Shown: in pieces, positions 1 through 5,142 of the stretch
How positions within the stretch are numbered: the stretch's first letter is position 1
How the letters are laid out: every line of letters begins with the position of its first letter
From: an uncultured Eubacteriales bacterium
GTDB taxonomy: Bacteria; Bacillota; Clostridia; Oscillospirales; Oscillospiraceae
Length of the DNA: 5,142 bases
NCBI GenBank assembly: GCA_959602365.1
Contig: CAUGSS010000066.1
Span: forward strand, 1-5,142
Reading direction: 5' to 3'
Notes under the pieces: model-generated
What the model was told of the DNA's origin: nothing
The model's input: only the letters and a program-made list of their open reading frames with translations
Databases searched by the model: none
Translations under genes and position numbers: made by a program

Positions 1-1397
1 ACGAGATGGTGAACAACTTCATCAAGCCCGGCCTGGAGGACCTGTGCGTCTCCCGCACCAGCTTCACCTGGGGCGTCCCGGTGGACTTTGACCCGGGCCA
101 TGTGGTCTATGTGTGGGTGGACGCCCTGTTCAACTACACCACTGCCCTGGGCTTCGAGAACGACACCTATCACGACTTTGAGAAGTTCTGGCCCGCCGAC
201 GTCCACTTCGTGGGCAAGGAGATCGTCCGCTTCCACTCCATTATCTGGCCCGCCATGCTGATGAGCATGGGTATGCCCCTGCCCAAGCACGTCTTCGGCC
301 ACGGCTGGCTGCTGCTGGACGGCGGCAAGATGAGCAAGAGCAAGGGCAATGTGGTGGACCCCTATCTGCTGGCGGAGAAGTTCGGCACCGACGCCCTGCG
401 CTTCTTCCTGCTGCGCACCTTCCCCTTCGGCAGCGACGGCAACTTCTCCAACGAGGCCCTGATCAACACCATCAACGTGGACCTGGCCAACGACCTGGGC
501 AACCTGGTCAGCCGCACCACCGCCATGGTGGGCAAGTACTTCGGCGGCACCCTGCCCGCCGGCCGCCGGGCCGACCCCCTGGACGAGGACCTGATCGCCC
601 AGGCCTCCGGCCTGCGGGACCGCTATGAGGCATGCATGGAGCGCTTCGCCTTCCAGGACGCCCTGGCCGAGGTCTTTAAGGTCATCGCCCGGGCCAACAA
701 GTATATCGACGAGACCGCCCCCTGGGCCCTGGCCAAGGACATGGAGGCCAACGGCCCCCGGCTGGCCAGCGTCATGTACAACCTGCTGGAGGCCACCCGC
801 ATCTGCGGCGTGCTGCTCACCCCCTTCATGCCCGAGAGCATGGACAAGCTCTTCGCCCAGATCGGCGCCTGTGAGGGCTGCCGCACCTGGGACAGCGCCG
901 CCCAGTGGGGCAGCCTGAGCGCCGCCGCCACGGTCACCAAGGGGGAAAACCTCTTCCCCCGGATCGACATGGACAAGGCCCTCGCCGAGCTGGAGGCGGC
1001 CGCCGAGGCCGCCAAGAAGGCCGCCCTGCCCCCCGTCGAGGTGGAGCCCCAGCTGGCCGAGCCGGTGGACTTCGACACCTTCTGCAAGAGCGACTTCCGG
1101 GTGGTCAAGGTGAAGGACTGCCAGCCGGTCAAGAAGAGCAACAAGCTGCTCTGCTTCACCCTGGACGACGGCACCGGGGTGGACCGGCAGATCCTCTCCG
1201 GCATCGCCGCCTACTACAAGCCCGAGGAGCTGATCGGCAAGAGCCTGGTGGCCATCGTCAATCTGCCCCCCCGGAAGATGATGGGCCGGGAGAGCTGCGG
1301 CATGCTGCTCTCCGCCGTCCACACCGAGCACGGGGAGGAGAAGCTCCAGCTGATCATGGTGGACGACGCCATCCCCGCCGGAGCCAAGCTCTGCTGA
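1..1397 (+). CDS. metG: Methionyl-tRNA synthetase, C-terminal ~460 residues (5' end outside window)
   Basis: Charges tRNA-Met with methionine in the cytoplasm. The frame is open through base 3, so the gene begins upstream; relative to usual MetRS lengths near 650 residues, about 190 N-terminal residues are missing, including the HIGH motif. Numbering from the ATG at base 6: the tail of the catalytic domain (VVYVWVDALFNY, residues 33-44, then HFVGKEIVRFH) leads to a perfect KMSKS loop at 108-112, which binds ATP and the adenylate. The helical anticodon-binding domain spans about 150-315 and keeps the N-x7-PW signature (N231, P239, W240). An Ala/Glu-rich linker (~325-352) joins it to a C-terminal OB-fold tRNA-binding domain at ~355-463 (DFRVVKV, RQILSGIAAYYKPEEL, GMLLSAV), which is fused in many Firmicutes MetRS. 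The frame is intact and the key residues visible here are present. A strong terminator follows 44 bases after the stop, so this is the last gene of its transcript. Confidence 0.97.
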   Translation, partial: EMVNNFIKPGLEDLCVSRTSFTWGVPVDFDPGHVVYVWVDALFNYTTALGFENDTYHDFEKFWPADVHFVGKEIVRFHSIIWPAMLMSMGMPLPKHVFGHGWLLLDGGKMSKSKGNVVDPYLLAEKFGTDALRFFLLRTFPFGSDGNFSNEALINTINVDLANDLGNLVSRTTAMVGKYFGGTLPAGRRADPLDEDLIAQASGLRDRYEACMERFAFQDALAEVFKVIARANKYIDETAPWALAKDMEANGPRLASVMYNLLEATRICGVLLTPFMPESMDKLFAQIGACEGCRTWDSAAQWGSLSAAATVTKGENLFPRIDMDKALAELEAAAEAAKKAALPPVEVEPQLAEPVDFDTFCKSDFRVVKVKDCQPVKKSNKLLCFTLDDGTGVDRQILSGIAAYYKPEELIGKSLVAIVNLPPRKMMGRESCGMLLSAVHTEHGEEKLQLIMVDDAIPAGAKLC

Positions 1398-1440
1398 GTT
1401 TCGCGTCCTCCACGCCCCGCGCCCTATTTAAACCCATAAA

Positions 1441-1477
1441 CGGGGCTGTTGCAGCATTTGCAGCAGCCCCGCTTTTT
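1441..1477 (+). terminator. Rho-independent terminator of metG
   Basis: A 13-bp stem (1441-1453 with 1459-1471, one G-U pair) closes a 5-base loop and is followed by C and five T. It lies 44 bases after the metG stop codon. The bases just upstream (1426-1440) are A/T-rich, so weak activity on the minus strand is possible. Confidence 0.9.
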
Positions 1478-1767
1478 GTCATCCTGTGCGTCCGCGCTCT
1501 GTCACCCCGAGCATCGCTCTTTGTTCCCCTGAGCACCACCCTCTGTCATCCTGAGCGCCTTCCCCATTGTCATCCTGAGCACCCGCCCCCGTCATCCTGA
1601 GCGCCCTCCCCATTGTCATCCTGAGCGCAGCGAAGGATCTTCTTCCCCCGCCAAAACAGCCCTCGGCGGAAAGATCCTTCGTCGCTGCCGCTCCTCAGGA
1701 TGACAGGGGTGGAAAAACGTCAGCCTGTGCACTCCTGTCTCCGTCACCCCGGGCGCTCCCGCGCTCT
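1478..1767. repeat. Imperfect tandem array of a ~22-25 bp unit starting GTCATCCTGAGC
   Basis: Unit starts read at 1478, 1501, 1523, 1545, 1569, 1591 and 1615, with spacings of 23, 22, 22, 24, 22 and 24 bases. After the palindrome two more units start at 1719 and 1743 (spacing 24), and a very decayed one may start at 1768. The 12-base core is exact at 1545, 1569, 1591 and 1615 and degenerate in the outer copies. The units at 1545 and 1591 differ at one base over 24 positions. The units at 1478 and 1743 share the tail CCGCGCTCTGTC (1492-1503 and 1759-1770). The array begins immediately after the metG terminator T-tract. I see no start codon with a ribosome binding site and no coding signal in it. 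Its function is unknown. Confidence 0.8.
1614..1705. repeat. Large imperfect palindrome (REP/MITE-like intergenic element)
   Basis: The left arm (1614-1641, TGTCATCCTGAG...AAGGATCTT) is the inverted complement of the right arm (1671-1705, AAGATCCTTCG...CTCAGGATGACA). The right arm carries about 7 extra bases in its middle, where GTCGCTGCCGCTC replaces GCTGCGCT. An inner CCGCC/GGCGG pair (1648-1652 with 1665-1669) closes a 12-base loop. No T-tract follows on either strand, so it is not a standard terminator, although it could block or process transcripts reading leftward from the DUF3267 gene, which has no other clear terminator. The left arm doubles as a unit of the tandem array. From memory, palindromes of this kind (GTCATCCTGAGCG-AGCGAAGGATC) recur between genes in many bacterial genomes; that recollection was not checked here. 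No transposase gene is present in the window. Confidence 0.8.
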
Positions 1768-1817
1768 GTCTTGCGGCCGTCCCCTTCTTTCGCTCCTCTC
1801 CGGCGCAGCCCGCCGGG

Positions 1818-2408
1818 TCAGCGCTGCGCCCCGCCGGGGACGAACACCTCCATGGACACCCCCGCGTCCCGCACCAGCAGATTGGGCGGCATCCGGGCCA
1901 GCCTGGCGGTGACATACAGATCCCCCGCCGCTCCGGACAGGTTGATCGCCTGGATCATCCAGACCACCCAGAACCAGCCTCCGTCGGCCAGCGCGGCCAG
2001 CACCCCCAGCACCAACCCCCACACCACCACCGGAGCCAGGGCGATGAGGATATAGTCCCGGCGGCAGAAGCAGGCGTCGCTGGCGGCATAGGCGTACATG
2101 ACGGTGAAACCGTAGCGGGGCTTCACGCCGCCGCTGAGGGCGTACATAAACACCCCGTGGACCAGTTCATGGAGGATCATATAGGCCGCAAAGCCGCCCA
2201 GCAGCACGGCCAGCCGCCCCCAGTAGAGGGCGGGGCTGTCCGCCCGGAATACGCTCCCCAGGGGTTCCAGCCCCACTCCCAGGGCCACCACTGCCGCCAG
2301 GATAACCACCGCCAGCAGGTTGACCTTCAGGGCAGTCTTTTTGTCCTTCTGCAAATCCAGCTGCAGCACCAGTCTGCTGCCCTCCGGCAAGGTCTGGACG
2401 CTCTTCAT
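1818..2408 (-). CDS. DUF3267-family integral membrane protein, putative zinc metallopeptidase
   Basis: A 196-residue membrane protein with four probable helices (about 29-48, 66-90, 119-140 and 144-165). Helix 2 carries the zincin motif HELVH at 80-84 within MILHELVHGVF, followed by features I associate with DUF3267: a YILIALAPVVV helix after a Cys/Arg-rich segment (DACFCRRDY, 111-119) and a late NLSGAAGDLYV...LLVRDAG block (156-183). Family knowledge suggests an intramembrane or membrane-bound zinc protease; the substrate and the third zinc ligand (perhaps D163) are unknown. I start at the ATG at 2408, not the in-frame GTG at 2432, because the eight extra codons (MRREERRH) are simply the purine-rich Shine-Dalgarno region read as protein. 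GGAGG lies 3 bases and AGGAG 9 bases before the ATG. The gene is monocistronic and divergent from the CapA-like gene. A short GC hairpin (1800-1816) follows the stop but lacks a T-tract. Confidence 0.85.
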   Translation of the reverse strand: MKSVQTLPEGSRLVLQLDLQKDKKTALKVNLLAVVILAAVVALGVGLEPLGSVFRADSPALYWGRLAVLLGGFAAYMILHELVHGVFMYALSGGVKPRYGFTVMYAYAASDACFCRRDYILIALAPVVVWGLVLGVLAALADGGWFWVVWMIQAINLSGAAGDLYVTARLARMPPNLLVRDAGVSMEVFVPGGAQR

Positions 2409-2467
2409 ATGCCTCCGCTCCTCTCTCCGCACTTTTTCTTCTTTCGCCCCGGATTCTTGTCCCTTTC

Positions 2468-2496
2468 ATCTTATCAGCTCCGCCCCGGGCCGTCAA
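2468..2496 (-). promoter_or_regulatory. Sigma-A-type promoter for the DUF3267 gene
   Basis: Read on the minus strand: -35 TTGACG (2496-2491, five of six consensus bases), a 17-base spacer, and -10 TAAGAT (2473-2468, four of six). Predicted transcription start is near 2461, giving a ~50-base leader before the ATG at 2408. The ideal spacing and position support it. Confidence 0.7.
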
Positions 2497-2504
2497 CGCC
2501 GCCC

Positions 2505-2533
2505 TTGCATACCGGCCCCCAGGGCAGTAAAAT
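2505..2533 (+). promoter_or_regulatory. Sigma-A-type promoter for the CapA-like gene
   Basis: The -35 is TTGCAT (2505-2510, weak beyond TTG), followed by a 17-base spacer and a good -10 TAAAAT (2528-2533, five of six). Predicted start is near 2540, leaving a ~50-base leader. Its -35 is only 8 bases from the -35 of the opposing promoter, so the two polymerases would bind back to back. Confidence 0.6.
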
Positions 2534-2592
2534 AGAGGCGCACAAGCGCCCCTACCCCCTGGCACACCCCCCACCTACGAGGAGGCAACCCT

Positions 2593-3738
2593 ATGAGATC
2601 CCGCCCAAAACTGACCTGCCTGCTGCTCTCCCTGCTCCTGCTGCTCTCAGGCTGTGCCGCCGGAGATGCCGCCGGTTCCCCGGCCCGGATCACCCTGCCC
2701 GGCCAGCGGCAGGCGGCCGCGCCGCTCGCCCCCGGCACAAAGCCCAGCTGGCCTCCCCCTGAACCCATCGTGCCCTACGACTACACCCTCTGCTTCGCCG
2801 GAGATGTGAGCCTGGCCGGGGGCAGCGCCCCCGCCTCCGCTCTGGCCGCCAGAGGGCTGGAGGGCTGCTTCAGCCCGGAACTGCTGGAGGCAATGGCCGG
2901 GGCCGATGTGATGTGCCTGAACAGCGAATTTGCCTTCACCGACCGGGGCGAGCCCCTGGCGGGCAAGACCTACACCTTCCGGGCCGCCCCGGCGCTGGTG
3001 TCCACCTATCAGGAGATGGGGGTGGACCTGGCGGTACTGGCCAACAACCATGTCTTTGACTTCGGCGAGGCGGGACTTCAGGACACCCTGGACACCTTCC
3101 GCGCCGCCGGCCTGCCCTATGTGGGGGCGGGGGAGAATCTTGCCGAGGCCTCTGCCGTCTGGTATGCCGAGCTGGAGGGCTGCACCGTGGCCTATGTGGC
3201 GGGCAGCCGGGTGGAGTGGGCCGCCCAGACCCGAGGGGCTACCGAGGAGCGCTCCGGGGTGTTCCGCACCGCCGAGAGCAATGAACTGATCTGTCAGCGC
3301 ATCGCCGAGGCCCGGCAGAACGCCGACTTCGTGGTGGTCTACGAGCACTGGGGCATGGAGGGGACGGTCGCCCTGGAGGAGTACCAGACCACCTCCGGCC
3401 GGGCCTTCATCGACGCCGGGGCTGACCTGGTTGTGGGAGACCATCCCCATGTGCTCCAGGGGATCGAGTGGTATAACGGCAAGCCCATCTTCTACTCCAT
3501 GGGCAACTACTGGTTCTCCTCCTCCCCCCGCTACACCATGCTGCTCCAGGCGGAGCTGGCAAAGAACCATGCCGGGGAAACTTCCACCGTCTTCCGCCTC
3601 GTCCCCGCCTGGACAGAGGGCGGCCGGGTGACCGCCATCACCGACCCGGAGGAGCGCCGGGAGTTCTTCGACTACATGCACTCCATCTCCGAGGGGGTCG
3701 CCATCGCCGACGACGGCGCCGTCACCCAGGTTTCCTGA
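2593..3738 (+). CDS. CapA-family secreted lipoprotein (PGA_cap metallophosphatase-like domain)
   Basis: 381 residues. Residues 1-20 form a lipoprotein signal peptide (basic start, Leu-rich core) ending in the lipobox LLSG with C21 as lipidation site, so the mature protein should be tethered to the outer face of the membrane. A Pro/Ala-rich linker (22-60) precedes the CapA/PGA_cap domain (~64-345). Family motifs in order: FAGD (68-71), LNSEFAF (109-115), LANNHVFDFG (149-158), EHWG (251-254), GDHPHVLQG (282-290) and YSMGNYWF (301-308). These His/Asp/Asn motifs form a metallophosphatase-like site in the family. CapA takes part in poly-gamma-glutamate capsule export or anchoring in Bacillus, but many stand-alone homologues have no known role, and no capB/capC is visible here. 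The start is set by GAGGAGG (2579-2585), 7 bases before the ATG. The gene is transcribed divergently from the DUF3267 gene and ends at a bidirectional terminator. I give no gene symbol because the function is not established. Confidence 0.9.
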   Translation: MRSRPKLTCLLLSLLLLLSGCAAGDAAGSPARITLPGQRQAAAPLAPGTKPSWPPPEPIVPYDYTLCFAGDVSLAGGSAPASALAARGLEGCFSPELLEAMAGADVMCLNSEFAFTDRGEPLAGKTYTFRAAPALVSTYQEMGVDLAVLANNHVFDFGEAGLQDTLDTFRAAGLPYVGAGENLAEASAVWYAELEGCTVAYVAGSRVEWAAQTRGATEERSGVFRTAESNELICQRIAEARQNADFVVVYEHWGMEGTVALEEYQTTSGRAFIDAGADLVVGDHPHVLQGIEWYNGKPIFYSMGNYWFSSSPRYTMLLQAELAKNHAGETSTVFRLVPAWTEGGRVTAITDPEERREFFDYMHSISEGVAIADDGAVTQVS

Positions 3739-3806
3739 GGTGCCCCCCGACCGGCCGGTTTTCCGCCCCCCAGGCCTGCTCCGGCCGGCCCCGATTGAGA
3801 CAGCAC

Positions 3807-3846
3807 AAAAGAAAGGGTGTGCCGCAGCTGCGGCACACCCTTTTTT
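3807..3846. terminator. Bidirectional rho-independent terminator between convergent genes
   Basis: A perfect 32-base palindrome (3812-3827 with 3828-3843) centred on CAGCTG, with six T (3841-3846) on the plus side and an A-rich run (3807-3814) that reads TTTCTTTT on the minus strand. It can end both the CapA-like transcript and the convergent aldolase transcript. Upstream, two copies of CCGGCCGG (3751-3758 and 3781-3788) could pair as an extra stem. Confidence 0.92.
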
Positions 3847-3865
3847 CTTGTTGCCCAGAGGGGCC

Positions 3866-4795
3866 TCAGCCAATCCACTTGGCCATGGCCTCGTCGATCA
3901 TGGCGACACACTTGTCGATCTGGGGCATGTCCTCTTCCACCAGGTTGTACAGAGGCTCCCGGACGCCGCCCAGGTCCAGATTTTCCCGGCGGCGGAGCAC
4001 CTCCTTGATGGAGGCATACATGTTGCCCCGGGTCGCACAGAGCGCATAGATGATGTTGTCCACATCGTACTGCACCTGTTTGGCCGTGGCCAGGTCGCCG
4101 GCTTTCACCAGCTCATAGATCTTCAGAATCAGCTCGGGCATGACGCCGTAGGTGCCGCCGATGCCGCCGTCCGCGCCCATGACCAGGCCGGAGATCAGCT
4201 GCTCATCGGGGCCGTTGAAGACCACGAAGGGCCGGCCGCCCCGGGTGCCCTCATCCTTGAACATCTCGATGTCCTGAACCGGCATGGAGGAGTTCTTGAC
4301 GGCCACCACATTGGGATTCTTCAGCATCTCCCTGAACAGGGGCATGGTCAGGGCCACGCCGGCCAGCTGGGGAATGTTGTAGATGACAAAGTCGGTGTTG
4401 GGGGCCGCGGCGCTCATGTCGTTCCAATACTTGGCGATGGCATAGTCGGGCAGATGGAAGTAGATGGGCGGGATCGAGGCAATGGCGTCCACACCCAGCT
4501 GTTCGGCGTGGCGGGCCAGCTCTACCGAGTCCCGGGTATTGTTGCAGGCCACATGGGCAATGATGGTCAGCTTGCCCTGGGCGGCCTCCACCACATTCTC
4601 CAGTACCAGCTTGCGCTCGGCGACGGACTGGTAGATGCACTCGCCGGAGGAGCCGCCCACATAGACGCCCTTGACGCCCTTATCCACCAGATGCCGGGTC
4701 AGCGCCCGGACCGCCTCGGGAGAGATCTCTCCGGCGGCGTCGTAGCAGGCGTAAAAGGCGGGAATGACGCCCTGATATTTGGAAATGTCTTTCAT
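3866..4795 (-). CDS. DHDPS/N-acetylneuraminate lyase-family aldolase, probably lyase-type
   Basis: A 309-residue (beta/alpha)8-barrel class I aldolase, normal length for the family. Visible active-site features: the carboxylate-binding GGSSGE (47-52), catalytic Tyr in VIYNIP (Y139), Schiff-base lysine in VAVKNSS (K167), FNGPDEQ (193-199) and ADGGIGGTYG (208-217). Lyase features outweigh DapA features: YNIPQLAGV has no arginine where dihydrodipicolinate synthase has its substrate-binding Arg (YNVPSRTG), GSSGE replaces GTTGE, and the Asp-Glu pair (197-198) matches the NanA sugar-contacting D191/E192. Differences from E. coli NanA are Thr48 to Ser, Thr167 to Ser and Ser208 to Gly (G214), so the substrate may be another sialic acid or sugar acid. 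The expected reaction is reversible cleavage to pyruvate plus an aldehyde sugar. The start is supported by AAGGAG (4811-4806), 10 bases before the ATG. It lies downstream of a probable sugar ABC transporter ATPase gene on the same strand, which fits a catabolic role. Confidence 0.9.
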   Translation of the reverse strand: MKDISKYQGVIPAFYACYDAAGEISPEAVRALTRHLVDKGVKGVYVGGSSGECIYQSVAERKLVLENVVEAAQGKLTIIAHVACNNTRDSVELARHAEQLGVDAIASIPPIYFHLPDYAIAKYWNDMSAAAPNTDFVIYNIPQLAGVALTMPLFREMLKNPNVVAVKNSSMPVQDIEMFKDEGTRGGRPFVVFNGPDEQLISGLVMGADGGIGGTYGVMPELILKIYELVKAGDLATAKQVQYDVDNIIYALCATRGNMYASIKEVLRRRENLDLGGVREPLYNLVEEDMPQIDKCVAMIDEAMAKWIG

Positions 4796-4830
4796 ACGTT
4801 TGTTTCTCCTTTTCCTGTCATATCGGCCCT

Positions 4831-4859
4831 ATTGTGTGCCGAACGCTGCAGGTTGTCCG
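4831..4859 (-). promoter_or_regulatory. Weak candidate promoter for the aldolase gene
   Basis: On the minus strand: CGGACA (4859-4854, four of six -35 bases), a 17-base spacer, and CACAAT (4836-4831, four of six -10 bases). It sits ~35 bases upstream of the start codon. The spacing is good but both boxes are poor, so the gene may instead be read from the upstream transporter operon. Confidence 0.3.
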
Positions 4860-4949
4860 GCGCAGGCCGGCGGCCTCACCGTCCGGGGCCGGCGCCGCAG
4901 GACGGGTCTGTCTGGGCCGGCGCTGCGCCCCGCCGGGCGCTCCACAGTT

Positions 4950-4982
4950 CACGGGGGTGCGGCGCTGCGCCGCACCCCCGTG
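4950..4982. repeat. Perfect 15-bp inverted repeat (hairpin) without T-tract
   Basis: Arms 4950-4964 and 4968-4982 are exactly complementary around the loop CTG (CACGGGGGTGCGGCG on the left). The stem is very GC-rich, but no T-run follows on either strand. It lies in the gap between the transporter and aldolase genes, where it could act as an mRNA-stabilising or processing stem, a factor-dependent terminator, or a REP-like element. Confidence 0.7.
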
Positions 4983-5006
4983 CCGTCGCTCTCGTTAAGA
5001 CCGAAT

Positions 5007-5036
5007 CCCCCGCCCGGCGCAGACCTGGGCCGGGGG
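5007..5036. repeat. GC hairpin after the ABC transporter gene
   Basis: CCCCCGCCC (5007-5015) pairs with GGGCCGGGGG (5027-5036) as nine base pairs with one bulged C (5030). It begins about 30 bases past the stop codon of the minus-strand transporter gene. Downstream of it on that strand the sequence is ATTCGGTCTT rather than a T-tract, so termination here is uncertain. Confidence 0.4.
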
Positions 5037-5066
5037 TTCTATTCCGTTGTCCCTGCCGGCGCAGAA

Positions 5067-5142
5067 TTACAGCAGGTTCTCCTCGGACTCGGGGTCGAAG
5101 AGGTGGACCAGGTCGGCGGGGAAGGTGATGTCGATCTTGGTG
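5067..5142 (-). CDS. C-terminal tail of a probable sugar ABC transporter ATP-binding protein (MalK/UgpC/MsmK type)
   Basis: Only the last 24 codons and the TAA stop lie in the window. They read TKIDITFPADLVHLFDPESE followed by ENLL. The pattern of beta-strand residues, then a hydrophobic-H-L-F-D-P-E/T stretch and N-L, matches the very end of the TOBE/regulatory domain of sugar-importing ATPases such as MsmK and UgpC, which energise import through a separate binding protein and two permeases. None of the nucleotide-binding motifs (Walker A, signature, Walker B) can be seen, so the call rests on this short tail. The same-strand aldolase gene lies 271 bases downstream. Confidence 0.6.
   Translation of the reverse strand, partial: TKIDITFPADLVHLFDPESEENLL

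Larger units (their letters stand above)
4796..5066. other. GC-rich intergenic region with hairpins and short repeats; no gene seen
   Basis: 271 bases between two minus-strand genes. It contains the aldolase ribosome binding site, a weak promoter candidate and two hairpins (listed separately). Three exact copies of CCGGCGCAG occur at 4857-4865, 5014-5022 and 5056-5064. The 11-mer GGCGCTGCGCC occurs at 4919-4929 and 4961-4971. The 18 bases at 4920-4937 are identical to 1821-1838. I see no open frame with a believable start here. Confidence 0.6.

Noticed and set aside
905..1600. 231-codon plus-strand frame overlapping metG and the repeat array
   Set aside because: It is a +1/+2 shadow of metG (Gly/Arg/Pro-rich) that continues through the terminator and the repeats.
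1478..1767. CRISPR array
   Set aside because: The period is only 22-25 bases with ~10-12 base variable parts, repeats decay outward, and the spacers are similar to each other instead of unique. No cas genes are in view.
1800..1816. Terminator directly after the DUF3267 stop codon
   Set aside because: There is a 6-bp GC stem with a 5-base loop, but no T-tract follows on the minus strand.
2409..2432. Upstream GTG start for the DUF3267 gene
   Set aside because: The eight extra codons coincide with the Shine-Dalgarno purine stretch, while the ATG at 2408 has properly placed GGAGG/AGGAG sequences.
2647..3873. 408-codon open frame on the minus strand opposite the CapA-like gene
   Set aside because: It is the antisense shadow of a gene with clear family motifs. 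Its translation is low-complexity Gly/Ala/His-rich with no recognisable domain, as expected in GC-rich DNA.
3866..4795. Calling this gene dapA (lysine biosynthesis)
   Set aside because: The DapA substrate-binding arginine after YN(V/I)P is absent and NanA-type residues are present, so a lyase-type label is safer.
3740..5128. 462-codon open frame on the plus strand opposite the aldolase
   Set aside because: It runs through the terminator, the whole aldolase gene antisense, and the intergenic hairpins. No ribosome binding site fits its start and the protein is composition-biased.
1..5142. tRNA, rRNA or riboswitch (including a T-box before the visible genes)
   Set aside because: No cloverleaf, rRNA or T-box/riboswitch consensus could be recognised. 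The 5' leader of metG, where a T-box could lie, is outside the window.

Overview
The window looks like chromosomal DNA from a GC-rich member of the Clostridia, most likely an Oscillospiraceae-type gut bacterium. This is an inference from high GC with strongly C/G-ending codons, GGAGG-type ribosome binding sites, a Firmicutes-style MetRS with a C-terminal tRNA-binding domain, DUF3267 and CapA-family lipoprotein genes, and rho-independent terminators. No species can be named from the sequence alone.

Layout from left to right. Bases 1-1397 (+) hold the last ~460 codons of methionyl-tRNA synthetase (metG), closed by a strong terminator at 1441-1477. Bases 1478-1767 are non-coding: an imperfect tandem array of a ~22-25 bp unit starting GTCATCCTGAGC. 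It is interrupted by, or grew out of, a large imperfect palindrome at 1614-1705. Bases 1818-2408 (-) encode a small four-helix membrane protein with an HELVH motif (DUF3267, putative zincin peptidase). A ~185 bp divergent intergenic region carries two well-spaced sigma-A-type promoters placed back to back. From it 2593-3738 (+) runs outward, encoding a secreted CapA-family lipoprotein. A nearly perfect bidirectional terminator (3807-3846) separates this from a convergent gene at 3866-4795 (-) for an N-acetylneuraminate lyase/DHDPS-family aldolase. After a GC- and hairpin-rich 271 bp gap, the window ends in the last 24 codons of a gene on the same strand (5067-5142, -) that reads like the tail of a sugar ABC transporter ATPase (MalK/UgpC/MsmK type).

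Functional picture. metG is housekeeping. The DUF3267 protein and the CapA-like lipoprotein share a control region and both act at the cell envelope, so coordinated expression is plausible but unproven. The aldolase carries lyase-type rather than DapA-type active-site signatures and lies downstream of a probable sugar importer gene, which suggests uptake and cleavage of a sialic acid or related sugar acid. I see no clear new defence, mobile or biosynthetic system. The most unusual element is the tandem array with its embedded palindrome between metG and the DUF3267 gene.
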